From Anisus vortex (Eukaryota > Mollusca > Gastropoda > Planorbidae): a stretch of DNA of 64,000 bases. Where the stretch lies: contig OX421503.1 of the NCBI GenBank assembly GCA_949126835.1, positions 827,001-891,000 of the forward strand, in the 5' to 3' direction. Below the pieces are notes generated by a model. That model ran no database searches. It saw only the letters and a list, made by a program, of their open reading frames with translations, and was not told the DNA's origin. Below are positions 45,152 to 56,561 of the stretch, in pieces; within the stretch, counting starts at the first letter, position 1, and every line of letters begins with the position of its first letter. The translations under genes were made by a program, and so were the position numbers.

Positions 45152-46545
45152 AGCTTATAATAAAGATATTACTTGTAACTGATTTAAGACTAATGAGATT
45201 AAGCCTATTCAAATTATGATACCTACTATTTTTAATGTAAAAGCCTATATTATAATTGTGCAGATGTTTTTCTAATTTTTTGTTCACTCTTTTAATTTTC
45301 ATTTTAGTCAGTGTTTTATAGTTTTAATTATATTCTTAGGCCAATGACCAATACATCTCATGAAATTGTTTATTCTCAGGCCTGAGATACCTTAATTAAT
45401 TAAAGTTAACTTGTTATATAAACCTCTGATATATATGCCTTAACTTACAATCATTTAACATTGTCATTTATAACTGACCAATAGTAACAGCAAAATAAAA
45501 ACTTCAGTGAAGCCGGCTGATCCAGCGGTTAGTTCACCAGACTGTCAACCAAAAACCAACTGACAGATCGCGGGTTCTATACCTGCCACCGACGCCCTGC
45601 AGGAGTTTTGGCCTAGTGGACGTAATAATCTTCTATTTAGAAGGAACGTCTGTAAACTTATTATATTATAAGATATTTTAATATATAGGCTAGTATATAG
45701 GCCTATATCTTTCAGTGATTTGAATTTACATTAGTCGTTTGGATCTTATCCACTTTTCTTCTGTTGTTTTTTTAATATATTCTTACATTTCCAACATTGT
45801 CAGGAAAATAACAACACGATCGCATAGCCTACGATCGCCAAATTCGGACAGGTCAAGGTCGCCGCGCCGTTTAACAAGTTACTACATTACTAACTATGTA
45901 GGCAGTAGGGCCTAGTCTACAGCGAACTCAGTGTTCTACAAAAACAAGTTTATAGTTACGATTTTACATCATTGTTAGCAATAATTAAGACCCATATGTT
46001 GCGTCGCGATGAAGTCTTTTTATAAATATTTGCTTTCGTTTTAGTAGGCTGAAATATAACAACATTTTTATTGTAGGCCATTGTCATTAGTAAATTAAAA
46101 CATCGAGAATTTAAAAGAAAACTGCGGCCGCAAAGTAACCCGTGACGTATAGATTGACCTAAATACAAATTCGCCCCCGGGCCCAAAAAAGCTACATTAC
46201 GGGATTGCAATGAAACATTTTATAAAACTCTGGAGGAAAGGGAAGGCTTATAAAAATTACCGATCCAGGCAAGCAAAAGCTAGGGAGACCCTGACCTAAA
46301 AATAAATATAGAATCACGCATGCACGGAAACTTTGGTATTTGCTGTTGCTCTTTTTATTTATTTCGCCTTTTAAGTTTTCATGAAAGAAAAAAGTCGATC
46401 ATTTATAGTTTGTTATGGCCAAAAAAGTCTGATTTCAGTGCAACGAGATCTACTCGAAATTACAAATTTAGCTTGACGGCAATTGGCCGGCAGGCAAGTT
46501 TTCAAAATTAAAATTGGCCGGCACTCTTGCACCCATGTATATATA
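44982..46545. mobile_element. Non-autonomous DNA element with CATGGGTGCAAG inverted ends
   Basis: Left end tatatacatgggtgcaagtg (from 44981) and right end gcactcttgcacccatgtat (to 46540) are inverted copies with a few mismatches, in a TA-rich flank. The interior has no transposase frame but holds a (TA)n run at 45126-45152 and an S2 SINE at 45509-45670. A related fragment is at 41277-41600. Superfamily unknown. Confidence 0.55.
45509..45670 (+). mobile_element. S2 SINE with LINE-type tail
   Basis: Head gccggctgatccagcggtta, B-box-like gggttctatacc, body ctgcaggagttttggcctag and tail ggacgtaataatcttctatt...gaaggaacgtctgtaa. It is inserted within the surrounding DNA element, so it is younger than that element. 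Confidence 0.8.
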
Positions 46546-46734
46546 TATAGGCCCTATAGGCAAAAAATAGCCGGCTACACACCCAGTTGAAGTTGAAGAG
46601 GGGTGCATCCCTTGTCTCACGAGACAGAAGTAGTCATCATTTATATTATATATAGGCCATATCTATCTATAGTACGAAAAAATGAAAAGGTAAGTTAGGC
46701 TATATAGGCCTATAATTATAAATTATAAAGTAAA

Positions 46735-46925
46735 AAAAAAAGTAACCCGTCAAATTGATCCATAGGGCATGTAAAGTAAAGCAGTGTTCACCAGTTTTAG
46801 TGGCTACATCATAACTACTAGAACTAGGACTAAAGGATTGTGTGCCAGTTGCTTTTTCTTTACCCCATCTAAAGTCAGGTACCCATCAGAGCTGGGTAGA
46901 CTCTGGGACATCCTCCAGACCCCAG
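46735..46925 (-). mobile_element. S1 SINE, head missing
   Basis: Minus orientation. The gtaacccgtcaaattgatcc tail and agctgggtagactctggg body are present. The tRNA-like head is truncated near the region that meets the LINE 3' end. Confidence 0.7.
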
Positions 46926-46976
46926 AACTTATATATATCCTAGCCTATATTACTATATTTGCTTAGATCAGTTATC

Positions 46977-47760
46977 TTATCTTATCTTATACATTACAAA
47001 CGCTCCTTCTATAAAGAAGATTATTGCGTCCTACGCTCATCCGTGGTCCGAGGCTAGTCTTGCATTTTAATTTTTTAATGTTTTAAATGATGTTAGGTTA
47101 TTGGTTTTCCTGGTTTGTTCAGGCAACCCATTCCATGCCCGAATGCCACTCGGGAAGAAAGAGTACTTATATGCATTTGTTCTCGCATAAGGGACAAGGA
47201 AGGTGTTTTTGTCTTTATGTTTATCTGAGCTTTGCAACAGATTGTTATTGGGTTGTATTTCTAAATTAGAGTTTAATGCCTTATGTATTATTACTACTTT
47301 ACTCTTTGCCCTTCTGTTCTCTAGTGTTTCTAGGTTTAGTGATTTGACTAATGGTGTTACTCTTGTCAATTGGGAATTCACTAGTTATAAACCTTGCAGC
47401 TCTTTTTTGAATTTGTTTTAATTTTTTAATGTTTTCTTTAGTTGATGGGTCCCATACAGATCCTGCATATTCTAGTATAGGCCTAACTAATGTGAGATAG
47501 CATTTTAGTTTTATATTCTTATTACATTTGTAAAAGTTCCTTTTTATGAATCCTAATGTTTTGTTTGATTTTTTAATTACTTCATCAATGTGAGGGTTCC
47601 AAGATAACTTATCATTTATTATTACTCCTAGATACTTAGCATTGCTAGTTTGAGTTAGTTCTTTACCATGAATGAAGTAGTTTGTTATTATTTGTTTCTT
47701 TTTCTTGGATACCCTTATTAGTTGGCATTTTTCTGGGTGAAAAGACATACTCCAGTTTGA
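46977..47760 (-). mobile_element. Jockey-like LINE, 3' end, frameshifted
   Basis: On the minus strand 47748-47299 encodes FHPEKCQLIRVSKKKK, NAKYLGVIINDKLSWNPHID, LVRPILEYAGSVWDPST and QIQKRAARFI, the canonical C-terminal RT motifs of Jockey-type LINEs. A frameshift near 47300-47380 leads into a second frame with KVVIIHKALN and FFPSGIRAWNGLPE. The 3' untranslated part (47066-46977) ends with ggacgcaataatcttcttta and a TAAGATAAGATAAG-type tail. The tail is shared with the S2 SINEs and with 54190-54400 and 63893-64000. Confidence 0.85.
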
Positions 47761-48540
47761 TTCTCATTTTTGTAAGCAAGTTTACTTGTCGCAGGTTTAT
47801 TTTTGTACGAGAATCCGCTCTTTATTGTAAAAGTATTAAGAAGCTCTACTAATGTGCTATGTTCTTTACTCCTAGGAAACTCGACAAGTCAGAAAAGGAA
47901 TAATTGTAAATAAACTTCCGGTTTCCGAAAATGTGCATTTTGAATTTATTTGTTTTATTGATGCGTAATTAGCTACATTGCAATTATTTTTTTTTTTATG
48001 AAGATTTATTGACTTATAAATAAAGTAAAACATTTTAACATTATGTATATGATTAAAGAAAAGACAATGTTAATATAGACTTAATTATATTTCAATATAG
48101 CGTAAAAAATATTTTTTTTTTTGCACTATACGCACTGATCTATATATGATTTGAATTTTTAGCTCTTCAACTCATAATGATAATGATTTAAGATTAACCA
48201 GGTGGGAATATCTGAGCTGTCGATTTGGTGCATTTAAGCATTTGTAAACAAATTTTCTTTCATCGTACCGTCATTAGTAACATGTTATTTAATTATTTTT
48301 TTCGCCAATTCCTCTTTTTTTAAATCTACAACTACCATTATAGTGTCATTATCTAAAATTACTTTAAATGAAAATAACAGTTTTCAATATGCCTTTTTAT
48401 TTTTTCATATATATGTGCCGATAAATCACTTATCTGAGTTGAAAACCCATAAATAATAAACTCTTAAATATTTTATGTTAATATTTTAATAATGACCAAG
48501 TCGACAAGAACGAAAATGGGACACAATATAGTAGGTTATA
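47761..48540. other. AT-rich spacer, nothing recognised
   Basis: No supported feature. Confidence 0.4.
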
Positions 48541-48569
48541 TAGATAAGTGCCTCCCCAAAAAAGCCACA

Positions 48570-49360
48570 AAACTACGAATTACCGTGTCAGAGTTTATTT
48601 GTCTTGCAATGCGAGACTCAATACTGAGCCTAGCCAAGTTGTGCAAGCGATCCTGACTCATGGTGGACCTAAGGTAATTTTTGATGAACTTAAGTTTACT
48701 GAAGCTCCTCTCTGCTAATGCTACTCGGCTGGTGATGTAAGGGACATCCTCGAACTGACACTTATGTTATGAAAAATATTTTCTAATTTGGAATTTGCCA
48801 AAACATTTAACAGTTCCAATGCACCCCAACTGTTCTTTACCAACATTTTCATTGTGAACCATTGTTAGGTGAATTATTTCCTTAATAAAGTCTTCACAAC
48901 TTATGTTATTATAATAGGCCTACTTTTCTGCTAACTTAGCAGCTTTATACTTTAAGTCTTCTTCTGACATCTTTTGGTAGTTCCAAAGAAAGCTGAATGT
49001 GTCAGAAATATCCTTGACTGAATTGAACCGAACTGTAAACAGTAAGCTTTCCTATAACACTATGTCACTTTCCAATACAATATAAAATAATGTGGTTTCG
49101 AAAGGGGTTTCTTTAGGCATTCTTCTGTTTCGTTGAAATCATTCACATTTTCTTGTTCTTTTTACTGGCAGTTGTATTGCTGTTCCTAAACTATTGTACT
49201 TCTATCTGCAGGTGGGCTTCATCAAGCTTAGCTTCATTCCACATTGCTTTCCAACTGTTTCGCAAAGCCCCTAGTTGTGCATATTATAAGCTTTCTATTT
49301 TTGCAACTTCCATATCTATAGTCGCATCACAAGCTTGAATGACTTTGTTGCAGAAGTCAA
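48570..49360 (-). pseudogene. hAT transposase relic, ZMYM type
   Basis: On the minus strand 48760-48600 reads FEDVPYITSRVALAERSFSK, LKFIKNYLRSTMSQDRL. This is the hAT C-terminal dimerisation motif (aSaERsFSkLk-IKnyLRstm-qeRL). Upstream pieces such as FIKEIIHLTMVHNE and WKAMWNEAKLDEAHLQIEVQ fit the ZMYM/zinc-finger type of animal hAT transposases. Stops and frame breaks are frequent. Further remnants may extend to about 49640. Confidence 0.75.
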
Positions 49361-49859
49361 TAGAGACTAGTATAATGACTGTGCCACACGACTGACATTA
49401 TAATGCAAGTGAAAGAACCGACATAACATATAAATTTCATGTATTTCGTTTCTGGTTTTCGGAGTAAGATTCAGCGTTAACGGTCTTCCAAAGCCAACTC
49501 AACCCCTGGTAGATGAGCTACAAATTGTTTTACACTTTCAATTCAATCTGACCATATGGTGCTAGAAATGCCATGAAGCTTTGACAGTATTTTCCACCTC
49601 TTGAGGCTGCAACTGAATAATGTGTATTTACATATGTTTAAAATTATGATTAGTTCAACCTCCCCTCGTGGATACCGCACAGGAGATCATTAAAGTGTAA
49701 AAGGATCGACTAACTAGCTTTGACTGCCGTACTAGTAGGCCTATGTAGCGATATAGAGTATGTAGGCCTAGGCTACTAAGCTAACATGGAGAACTGTAAG
49801 CCTTTAAGGCTCATAGGTCTATATCTGTAATCGTCCTGGAGAAAAATAATAAAAATGAT

Positions 49860-50760
49860 ATAAGAAGATATATAAGAATGGGCATTTCTTATAGCGCTTC
49901 TATCCATGCTATTAAATTAGCATGCTTAGTGCAATCTGGGTTTGATTTGCAGTGGCAGATGTATTAGCCAAAGAGAAAGGTCTTTAAGTTCTTTTTTAAA
50001 GATTCTCTTTGTCACAGACTCTCTCAGTGTCTGAGGTAAATTGTTCCAAAAAGAAGGCACAACTGATTCAAATGAGCGCACTTCCAGGTACTTCTTTTTG
50101 TGTCCATCCAAACTGGAAGTTTTGAGGAGTGACTGTGTTGAAGAGTGCAGTTCTCTAGATAGCTCATGCCTTGATATAATCTCTCGGAGATAGGAAGGAG
50201 CATCCGTACGTAATGGACATAATTTTGTGCTCTATTTGCTTTATCACCGGGAGTCAGTGGAAATCCCTTAGTGTTGGGGAGATATTATCTTGTCTCCTCA
50301 CCCCCGAAACAATGCGCGCCGCGGTGTTCTGCACTCTCTGTAATCTCTGCAGTTCGTTCTGGGGCAAACCCCACTAGCAACTATTGCAGTAATCCAACTT
50401 TGACTGGATAAGAGAAACTGCTACGGCATTGGCCGTCCTTCTATTGAGTTGAGGTCGCAGCTGAGTAGATGAAACAAACCAGCCTTAACCACAGGACTGT
50501 TATCTGGAACCATTGATATTTTATTATCAATAAAAAGGCCAAGTTCTCTAACCGTGTTGGACAACGTTATCTCGGAAGCCCCAACCTTGATCGTAGTAAT
50601 AGCTATTTTCCCAAGACTGACATCAGAACCACATTTAATTTGAGTCTGTTTGCAGCCATCCATGCCTTAGCTGTTTGACAGCACTCCTCCACATTACCAA
50701 CAGCAGCAGCGCAGGCAGACGAATCAGGACGAAAACTAAGATCATAAATGCTATCGAAAA
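49860..50760 (-). mobile_element. CR1/L2-type LINE, 3' end, decayed
   Basis: Minus-strand frames include LSNTVRELGLFIDNKISM (the RdLGv-id--ls motif), an AVAVSLIQSKLDYCNS-like piece, and EVRSFESVVPSFWNNLPQTL, which matches SFESVAPTLWNGLPETL of the copy at 23760-24575. The 3' end (about 49865) carries gcatgctaatttaatagcat and gcgctata, as in that copy. Several stops. Confidence 0.8.
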
Positions 50761-50787
50761 TAATTAGGCCTTATATTACAACTATCG

Positions 50788-50995
50788 TGAAGCCGGCTGG
50801 TCCAGCGGTTAGTTCACCGGACTGTCAACCGAAAACCAACTGACACGTCGCGGGTTCTACCCCCGCCACCGACGGATCGCTGTCGCCCTGCAGGAGTTTT
50901 GGGCCTGTAAACGTATTTGCGCCAGAAGGCAGCAGTGTGTTTACAGCTCAAAGAACTGTTCCCAACGGGATATGCGCTATATAAGTCATATATTT
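50788..50995 (+). mobile_element. S2 SINE with a different 3' tail
   Basis: A well-preserved head (gccggctggtccagcggtta; gggttctacccccgcc) and body. After gttttgggcc it lacks the usual ggacgtaataatc tail and instead ends gatatgcgctatataagtca. That end resembles the gcgctatata(a) 3' end of the CR1/L2-type LINEs in this window. Confidence 0.75.
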
Positions 50996-51049
50996 TTAAT
51001 TTAATTTAACTAAAGGTTTCATTGCATATTTAACGAAATGTTCAAGTAC

Positions 51050-51270
51050 ACATTCACAGAATATCAAAATTAAGGGCCCCATGCGCCACATGAGATTGTA
51101 GAATGTTTTGGAACATCTCCTCTTAGTTTCATTGCAATAATTAAAACATACTTGCGTAATTGCCAATTTAATTTTAAATTTTAGTATTCATGGGCTTCAT
51201 GGGCCCCCTAAACTCTCATGGGCCCCGGTACGGCGTACTGGCTGTACCCCCCTCTCGTGAGGCCTGGAGG
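51050..51270. mobile_element. GC-rich degraded repeat, possibly a hAT end
   Basis: Repeated gggccccatg and catgggccccc blocks with C/G runs, as in some hAT termini. No coding frame and uncertain ends. Confidence 0.3.
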
Positions 51271-51310
51271 CCAATATAATGCTTGAACTGCCTCCAACAA
51301 TAAAACTTAA

Positions 51311-51603
51311 TATTTGATATTGGGGGCAAGGTGGCCGATCGGCAGCGCATTCGATCGGCGATCCGAAGATTTTGGGTTCGAGTCCTGGTGATTGGCTAGG
51401 ATTTATTCCCGGGACTTGAGGGTGTCCCTGAGTCTACCCATCTCTGATGGGTACTTGAGATTAGTTGGGGTAAAGTAAAGGCGGCTGGGCATTGTGCTGG
51501 CCACACATCCCCTTGTATGCCGTGGACCCCGAAACCGATGAACGTTGCTTCACCATCCCTATGATCAGTTTGATCCGAAGGGTACTTTACTATTTGATAT
51601 TGG
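51311..51603 (+). mobile_element. S1 SINE, full length with target site duplication
   Basis: The element (51324-51590) is flanked by an exact 13-bp duplication TATTTGATATTGG (51311-51323 and 51591-51603). The head ggcaaggtggccgatcggca and B box gggttcgagtcc are well preserved. It ends gggtactttac without poly(A). It is the best reference copy of S1 in the window. Confidence 0.92.
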
Positions 51604-52660
51604 AATTTGGAATTGAACAATAATTATAGAGATATAATAGGGGGCCCTATCTTTAGCCGACACGTCTACTGGGCGGAAAATATAACCTAAGTTCATACCA
51701 GACATTTTAGGAGAGTTGAAACCGAAATAAAATTTGAAACACAAATTGTTAACAAAAGGAATAATGAAAAAAGATGGCCGAAATGAACTTTCTTATTTAT
51801 TCACACTCAAACTGTTTTATATAAAAGGTTCACTTTTAATAGGCTCACAAATGTTTCATAAAAGATTGGCTCATCTATTATTGTATAATCTGAAACGTGT
51901 CATTCATTTTAATGAATATTCTTAATAAAAAATAGCATTTTAAAATTTCTTTAATCATAATAATTACATAAGCGCAGGCACTAAACAAAGCAGTTATAGT
52001 ATGCAAGGGGGCGTTGCTGAAACTGTTGGCCTGGGGCGCTACACAGTCTTGTAAAGGCCCTGTATTTACCTTTACATTATTATTACTCTAATAGTAATTA
52101 GCGCTGAAATAGTGCAATAATGTTAGTACATAGAACATAAAACTAAACAAGATTCAATTAATGAAATAGAATTAACTATAAGACTTACCTGTACAAGAAC
52201 TGATTCAGAATAAGAAAGACCAAGCGTGCTTGAACATTCTTTCCATTTTCCAAATTAGCCAGAGACAAATATAGCGAACCTGATCCATGAAAATTCTGCA
52301 GGATTATGTTCGGTTACTATGCAGCGATGTTTATATATTGATTTGTTATGTTTGTTTTAAAATACAGACTTCCTCTTAACATAGCAACAGCTCTTGATGT
52401 TTACCGGTTGATAAATTTGCGGGACAGCTTCCGTCCTATTTGTGTTGTTCTCAGTTAAAACCGATGGACATAAAACATTAACTCCATAAATAGTACACGC
52501 ACGGCTGAACATTTATCCCCAACTGCTCTCTTCATGATATTGTGAAATATCGTTTGTATAGTAAAGTGAGTCGCTTTTACAGCGAGTTCAATTAAAAATG
52601 CCTTGTATTGGTGAAATGTCAAAACGAAAGAGGGGCTTTACTAGTTAGAGTCTGCATATA
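51604..52660. other. Intergenic sequence, no gene
   Basis: Contains GC-rich islands near 51640 and 52010-52060 that look like degraded repeats. A 63-codon frame at 51734 is not supported. Confidence 0.35.
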
Positions 52661-52666
52661 TGCAGC

Positions 52667-52910
52667 GGCGTATTTACGCATGTCCCGCATGTTACATTGG
52701 AACAGGGAACCCTACACAAATGGGGCGTCACACACATCCCATAATAATTTTTGCTATTAACATCCCCATTCTTTCGTTGAAAAATTTAAATAAATAACAT
52801 GTATTTATTCCCCTACAATTTTAAGCGCTCTAGTCCAACCAAGCTAAGCGCAACATAAAATTTATTTATGATTTTACATAATGTAACATGAATTAACGGC
52901 ACTTTTCTGA
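52667..52910 (-). mobile_element. Interspersed repeat, probable hAT-type end, second copy
   Basis: Inverted match to 826-1024. The end CAGCGGCGTATTTACGCATG at 52667 corresponds to CAGTGGCGTATTAAGGCATT of the first copy. Confidence 0.5.
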
Positions 52911-53985
52911 GGTATGTAGAAGGCAAGGGCGAGACCACGAGGGGCCCCCACATAAATATAATAACAGCCCCCCCCCCTACAATACTTAATGCGACCCTAC
53001 ATATATGTGTTGTTGTTTTTTGTCTTGAAAGAATGAATTCTAATAATCACCAGAACTCACTGTATTTCATTGTGACAGTCCTACACACAAAACAATGTAG
53101 AGATCAGGTAACAATACAAAAGAAATTAACAAAACGCTGCAAAATGGAAACATAAAAAAAACATTGTCTCAAAGACTTTGTAACAATACAAAAAAAAAAA
53201 ACAACAACTAGTATTCCTACAACTTTAGTGTTGCTATAGAAATAATGAAAACAAACGTAATGAATAGCTCATTATGCAACGAACATGAAAGGATTACACT
53301 TTAAGTAGGCCCTACTTGGATAATGGATCTATGAAGCATGCAGAAAGACTCCCGTTCACTTTAGATATAGTAAAACACAGCCAAGCGGTAGTCAAGAGGC
53401 TTCTGTTTCATCTTTGATCGTCGATTGTTTACGTTGCGACCGACTTCCGTTATATGAAGAAAGTAATAGTAAACTTTATAGTTTGTATTTTTTTATTTTG
53501 TGTGTTTTGTTTTGTATTGCAAATTTCAAACGAAATATAAAAAAAAAATGTGCTGTATAATATTGTTTAGTTGTTTTTTATTAACCTTTTATTCCAAATG
53601 TTTATTGTTAATGACCCTCTGAGACTGAGAGAAACTATTGTGTTCAGTTGATGGAACTCAAGTCGTTTGGAAAGTCATAAAAAACAAAGACATAATAAAC
53701 AAAGACATAAAAAACTAAGACGTTTAACAGTAAGACATAAAAAAAGAAAGATATTATAAATGAAGTAATAAAAAGAAAAACATAAAAAAGAAAAACATAA
53801 AAAAGAAAGAATACAAAAAAAAAAGGCATACAAAAGACGTAGAAATAACATGTAATTACCGATAACAACCAAACTGATAACAGTTCAGTCTAAAACAATA
53901 ACGTCTCTGGTGGCAGTCACCAAACGCAGTCTTCTATGTCCACAACACAATAAGTAAAGTACCCTCCTATAAGCCTTTATAGTAC
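52911..53985. other. Intergenic sequence with A-rich tandem repeat
   Basis: Positions 53683-53830 hold about nine diverged 15-16 bp units of the acataaaaaacaaag type. The long minus-strand hydrophobic frames there are artefacts of the repeat. A C11 run lies near 52970. Confidence 0.5.
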
Positions 53986-53989
53986 TTAT

Positions 53990-54189
53990 GTACTATGTGG
54001 CAAATAAAATAGTTTTAGGCTAATGAAATACATTTTCCATCTTAGTCTGTCACGTGGGTGATTCAAAATGTGCCCCAGGACAGACACAATTCTTTTAATT
54101 CATTTTCTACTGTTCTGCGCCAGGTTTTCTTTAGGCCACCCCAAAGAAGGTTTCCCCTCTGGCGTCCAGTGCTGAGCTGTTTTGCAGAT
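53990..54189 (-). mobile_element. LINE fragment, extreme C-terminus
   Basis: Minus-strand pieces HWTPEGKPSLGWPKENLAQN and LSWGTF correspond to the usual C-terminal w-p-GkR-RGRPk-tW-r pattern of endonuclease/RT LINEs. The fragment is cut at about 54189 by the next LINE 3' end. Confidence 0.5.
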
Positions 54190-54410
54190 GTTCTCGTTTT
54201 CCTATCTTATCTTATACCGGTATATTACAGACACTCCTTCTATAATAAAGGTTATTGCGTCCTACGTTCATCCGTGGTCCGAGTCTAGTCTTGCATCTCT
54301 ATTCATTTTTGAAATGATGTTAAGTTACTTGTTTGCTTTGTTTGTTCAGGCAACCCATTCCATAGTACGGTGCCCCTCGGGAAACAGAAGTTTATTATCA
54401 ACACGAAAGA
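54190..54410 (-). mobile_element. Jockey-like LINE, 3' end fragment
   Basis: Matches the 3' part of the copy at 46977-47200 (cttatcttata, cattgcgtcctac-ttcatccgtgg and caggcaacccattccat blocks). The 23-bp minisatellite starts at its broken edge. Confidence 0.75.
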
Positions 54411-55556
54411 CAATCAGTTCATCCTACAATGGTCAATCAGTTTATCCTACAATGGTCAATCAGTTTATCCTACAATGGTCAATCAGTTTATCCTACAATG
54501 GTCAATCAGTTTATCCTACAATGGTCAATCAGTTCATCCTACAATGGTCAATCAGTTCATCCTACAATGGTTAATCAGTTCATCCTACACTGTCCAATCA
54601 GTTCATCCTACAATAGTCAATCAGTTCATCCTACAATGGTCAATCAGTTCATCCTACAATGGTCAATGAGTTCATCATACAATGGTCAATCAGTTCATCC
54701 TTTAATGGTCAATCAGTTGATCCTATATCGTCAATCAGTTCATCATTCAATGGTCAATCAGTTCATCCTACAATGGTCAATCAGTTCATCCTACAATGGT
54801 CAATCAGTTCATCCTACAATGGACAATCAGTTCATCCTACAATGGTCAATCAGTTCATCCTACAATGGTCAATCAGTTCATCCTATATGGTCAATCAGTT
54901 CATCCTTCAATGGTCAATCAGTTCATCCTACAATGGTCAATCAGTTCATCCAACAATGGTCAATCAGATCATCCTTTAATGGTCAATCAGTTCATCCTAC
55001 AATGGTCAATCAGTTCATCCTACAATGTTCAATCAGTTCATCCTACAATGGTCAATCAGTTCATCCTACAATGGTCAATCAGTTCATCCTACAATGGTCA
55101 ATCAGTTCATCCTTCAATGGTCAATAAGTTATTCCTACAATGGTCAATTAGTTCATCCTATATGGTCAATCAGTTCATCCTTCAATGGTCAATCAGTTCA
55201 TCCTACAATGGTCAATCAATTCATCCTACAATGGTCAATCAGTTCATCCTTCAATGGTCAATCAGTTCATCCTACAATGGTCAATTAGTTCATCCTACAA
55301 TGGTCAATCAGTTCATCCTTCAATGGTCAATCAGTTCATCCTACAATGGTCAATCAGTTCATCCTACAATGGTCAATCAGTTCATCCTACAATGGTCAAT
55401 CAGTTCATCTTACAATGGTCAATTAGTTCATCCTACAATGGTCAATTAGTTCATCCTACAATGGTCAATCAGTTCATCCTACAATGGTCAATCAGTTCAT
55501 CCTACAATGGTCAATCAGTTCATCCTACAATGGTCAATCAGTTCATCCTACAATGT
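54411..55556 (+). repeat. 23-bp minisatellite, about 50 copies
   Basis: The unit is tcaatcagttcatcctacaatgg-like, with scattered substitutions (tttatcc, tcctttaatgg, tatatgg and a few shortened units). Because 23 is not a multiple of three, each plus frame rotates through the unit and repeats every 23 residues (VNQFILQWSISSSYNGQSVH and so on). Several overlapping 100-230 codon frames result and are not genes. Confidence 0.97.
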
Positions 55557-55619
55557 TTAGATTTCAAAGGTAAACCTATCCGAGCTGTTATTACTAAAAA
55601 CAATCAATATTAATAAATA

Positions 55620-55765
55620 CACGGTGGCCTAGCGACAGCGCGTTTGGCTGGCGTAACGAAAGTCCTGGGTTCGAATCCTGGTGAAGTCTAGATCTTTTCC
55701 CGGGTCTGGAGGGTGTCTCTGAGTGTACCCAGCTCTGAAGGGTACCTGACATTTTCGAGATCAAA
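55620..55765 (+). mobile_element. S1 SINE, 3' truncated
   Basis: Head cacggtggcctagcgacagc and a perfect B box ggttcgaatcc. Ends after the gggtacctgacattt segment. Confidence 0.85.
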
Positions 55766-55805
55766 CCTAGTAACATTATTTAGTTCATTATAATATTATC
55801 AATTA

Positions 55806-56070
55806 TTGGGCACGTTGGTCAAGCAGCTGCAAGTTCGGCTGACGGCTGTCGAACCGAAGTTTCTGGGTTCGAATCCTCGTGTCAATACTTGGACTGGAAG
55901 GTGACCCGAGTCTTCCCTGCTATGACGGGTGTCTGAAATTAGTGGTGAATATTAATGGCGACTGGGCATTATGCTGGCCACAGATCCCATAGTACGGCCG
56001 TGGCCACAGAAACTGCTGATGGCTACTTCACCGGCCCCATGATCAATTTGTTCGGGATGGTACCCTGCTC
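55806..56070 (+). mobile_element. S1 SINE, diverged near full length
   Basis: Head tgggcacgttggtcaagcag with B box ggttcgaatcc, full body and a gggatggtaccctgctc end. It lies 40 bp from the previous S1 copy in the same orientation. Confidence 0.8.
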
Positions 56071-56484
56071 ACGTTGTATGTTATTAGTTATAGCTTGCAA
56101 ACATTGTTGAATAATATTATCGTTCCCCTATGATCCTATCTTTGGTTATTGAATGTGTTTATCGTTTTAATGGCAGGGATCTAAAACTTGAAGGAGGCAT
56201 GTCGTCTCATTTTATCACTTAAAAGATGTGTTAAGGGCCGTACCTACCTCCCCTTCCAACCGTGCCAACAACTCGACCTTAGTTAACCTAAAACACTTCA
56301 TACATCATCATTTTACTAATTACACTAATAATATTTCAATTTACAATTTAGACACAAAAGTTACACCAAAGTGAACTATAATTATTATTAAATGTGTTAC
56401 GTGTATAAAATTAACAATAACATTTGATTTGGATCAGTACTAGCTGTCACAATTTCACGAATAGTACACTTTTTTTGTAAGCTT
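56071..56484. other. Spacer, nothing recognised
   Basis: No supported feature. Confidence 0.35.
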
Positions 56485-56561
56485 ATTGGCAAGCCACACA
56501 AATCCACTTGGTGGGCTGCTTGACGCCCGCGGGCCTCGTGTTTGAGACCCCTGGTTTAATT
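56485..56561 (-). mobile_element. hAT (Charlie-like) terminal fragment
   Basis: Read on the minus strand from 56557: CAGGGGTCTCAAACACGAGG, then CCCGCGGGCGTC and a gtggatttgtgtggc segment. This is the style of Charlie-type hAT termini. Only one end is present. Confidence 0.55.

Noticed and set aside
51324..51590. tRNA genes at SINE heads
   Set aside because: The B box is good, but the acceptor stem and anticodon arm do not fold as a functional tRNA, and the head is fused to a conserved SINE body.
53644..53872. Hydrophobic minus-strand ORF as a membrane protein
   Set aside because: It is the reverse of an A-rich 15-16 bp tandem repeat, so Phe/Leu/Tyr richness is compositional.
54182..55613. 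Several 100-230 codon ORFs reading VNQFILQWSISSSYNGQ
   Set aside because: Products of the 23-bp minisatellite rotating through frames. No start context, homology or splice structure.
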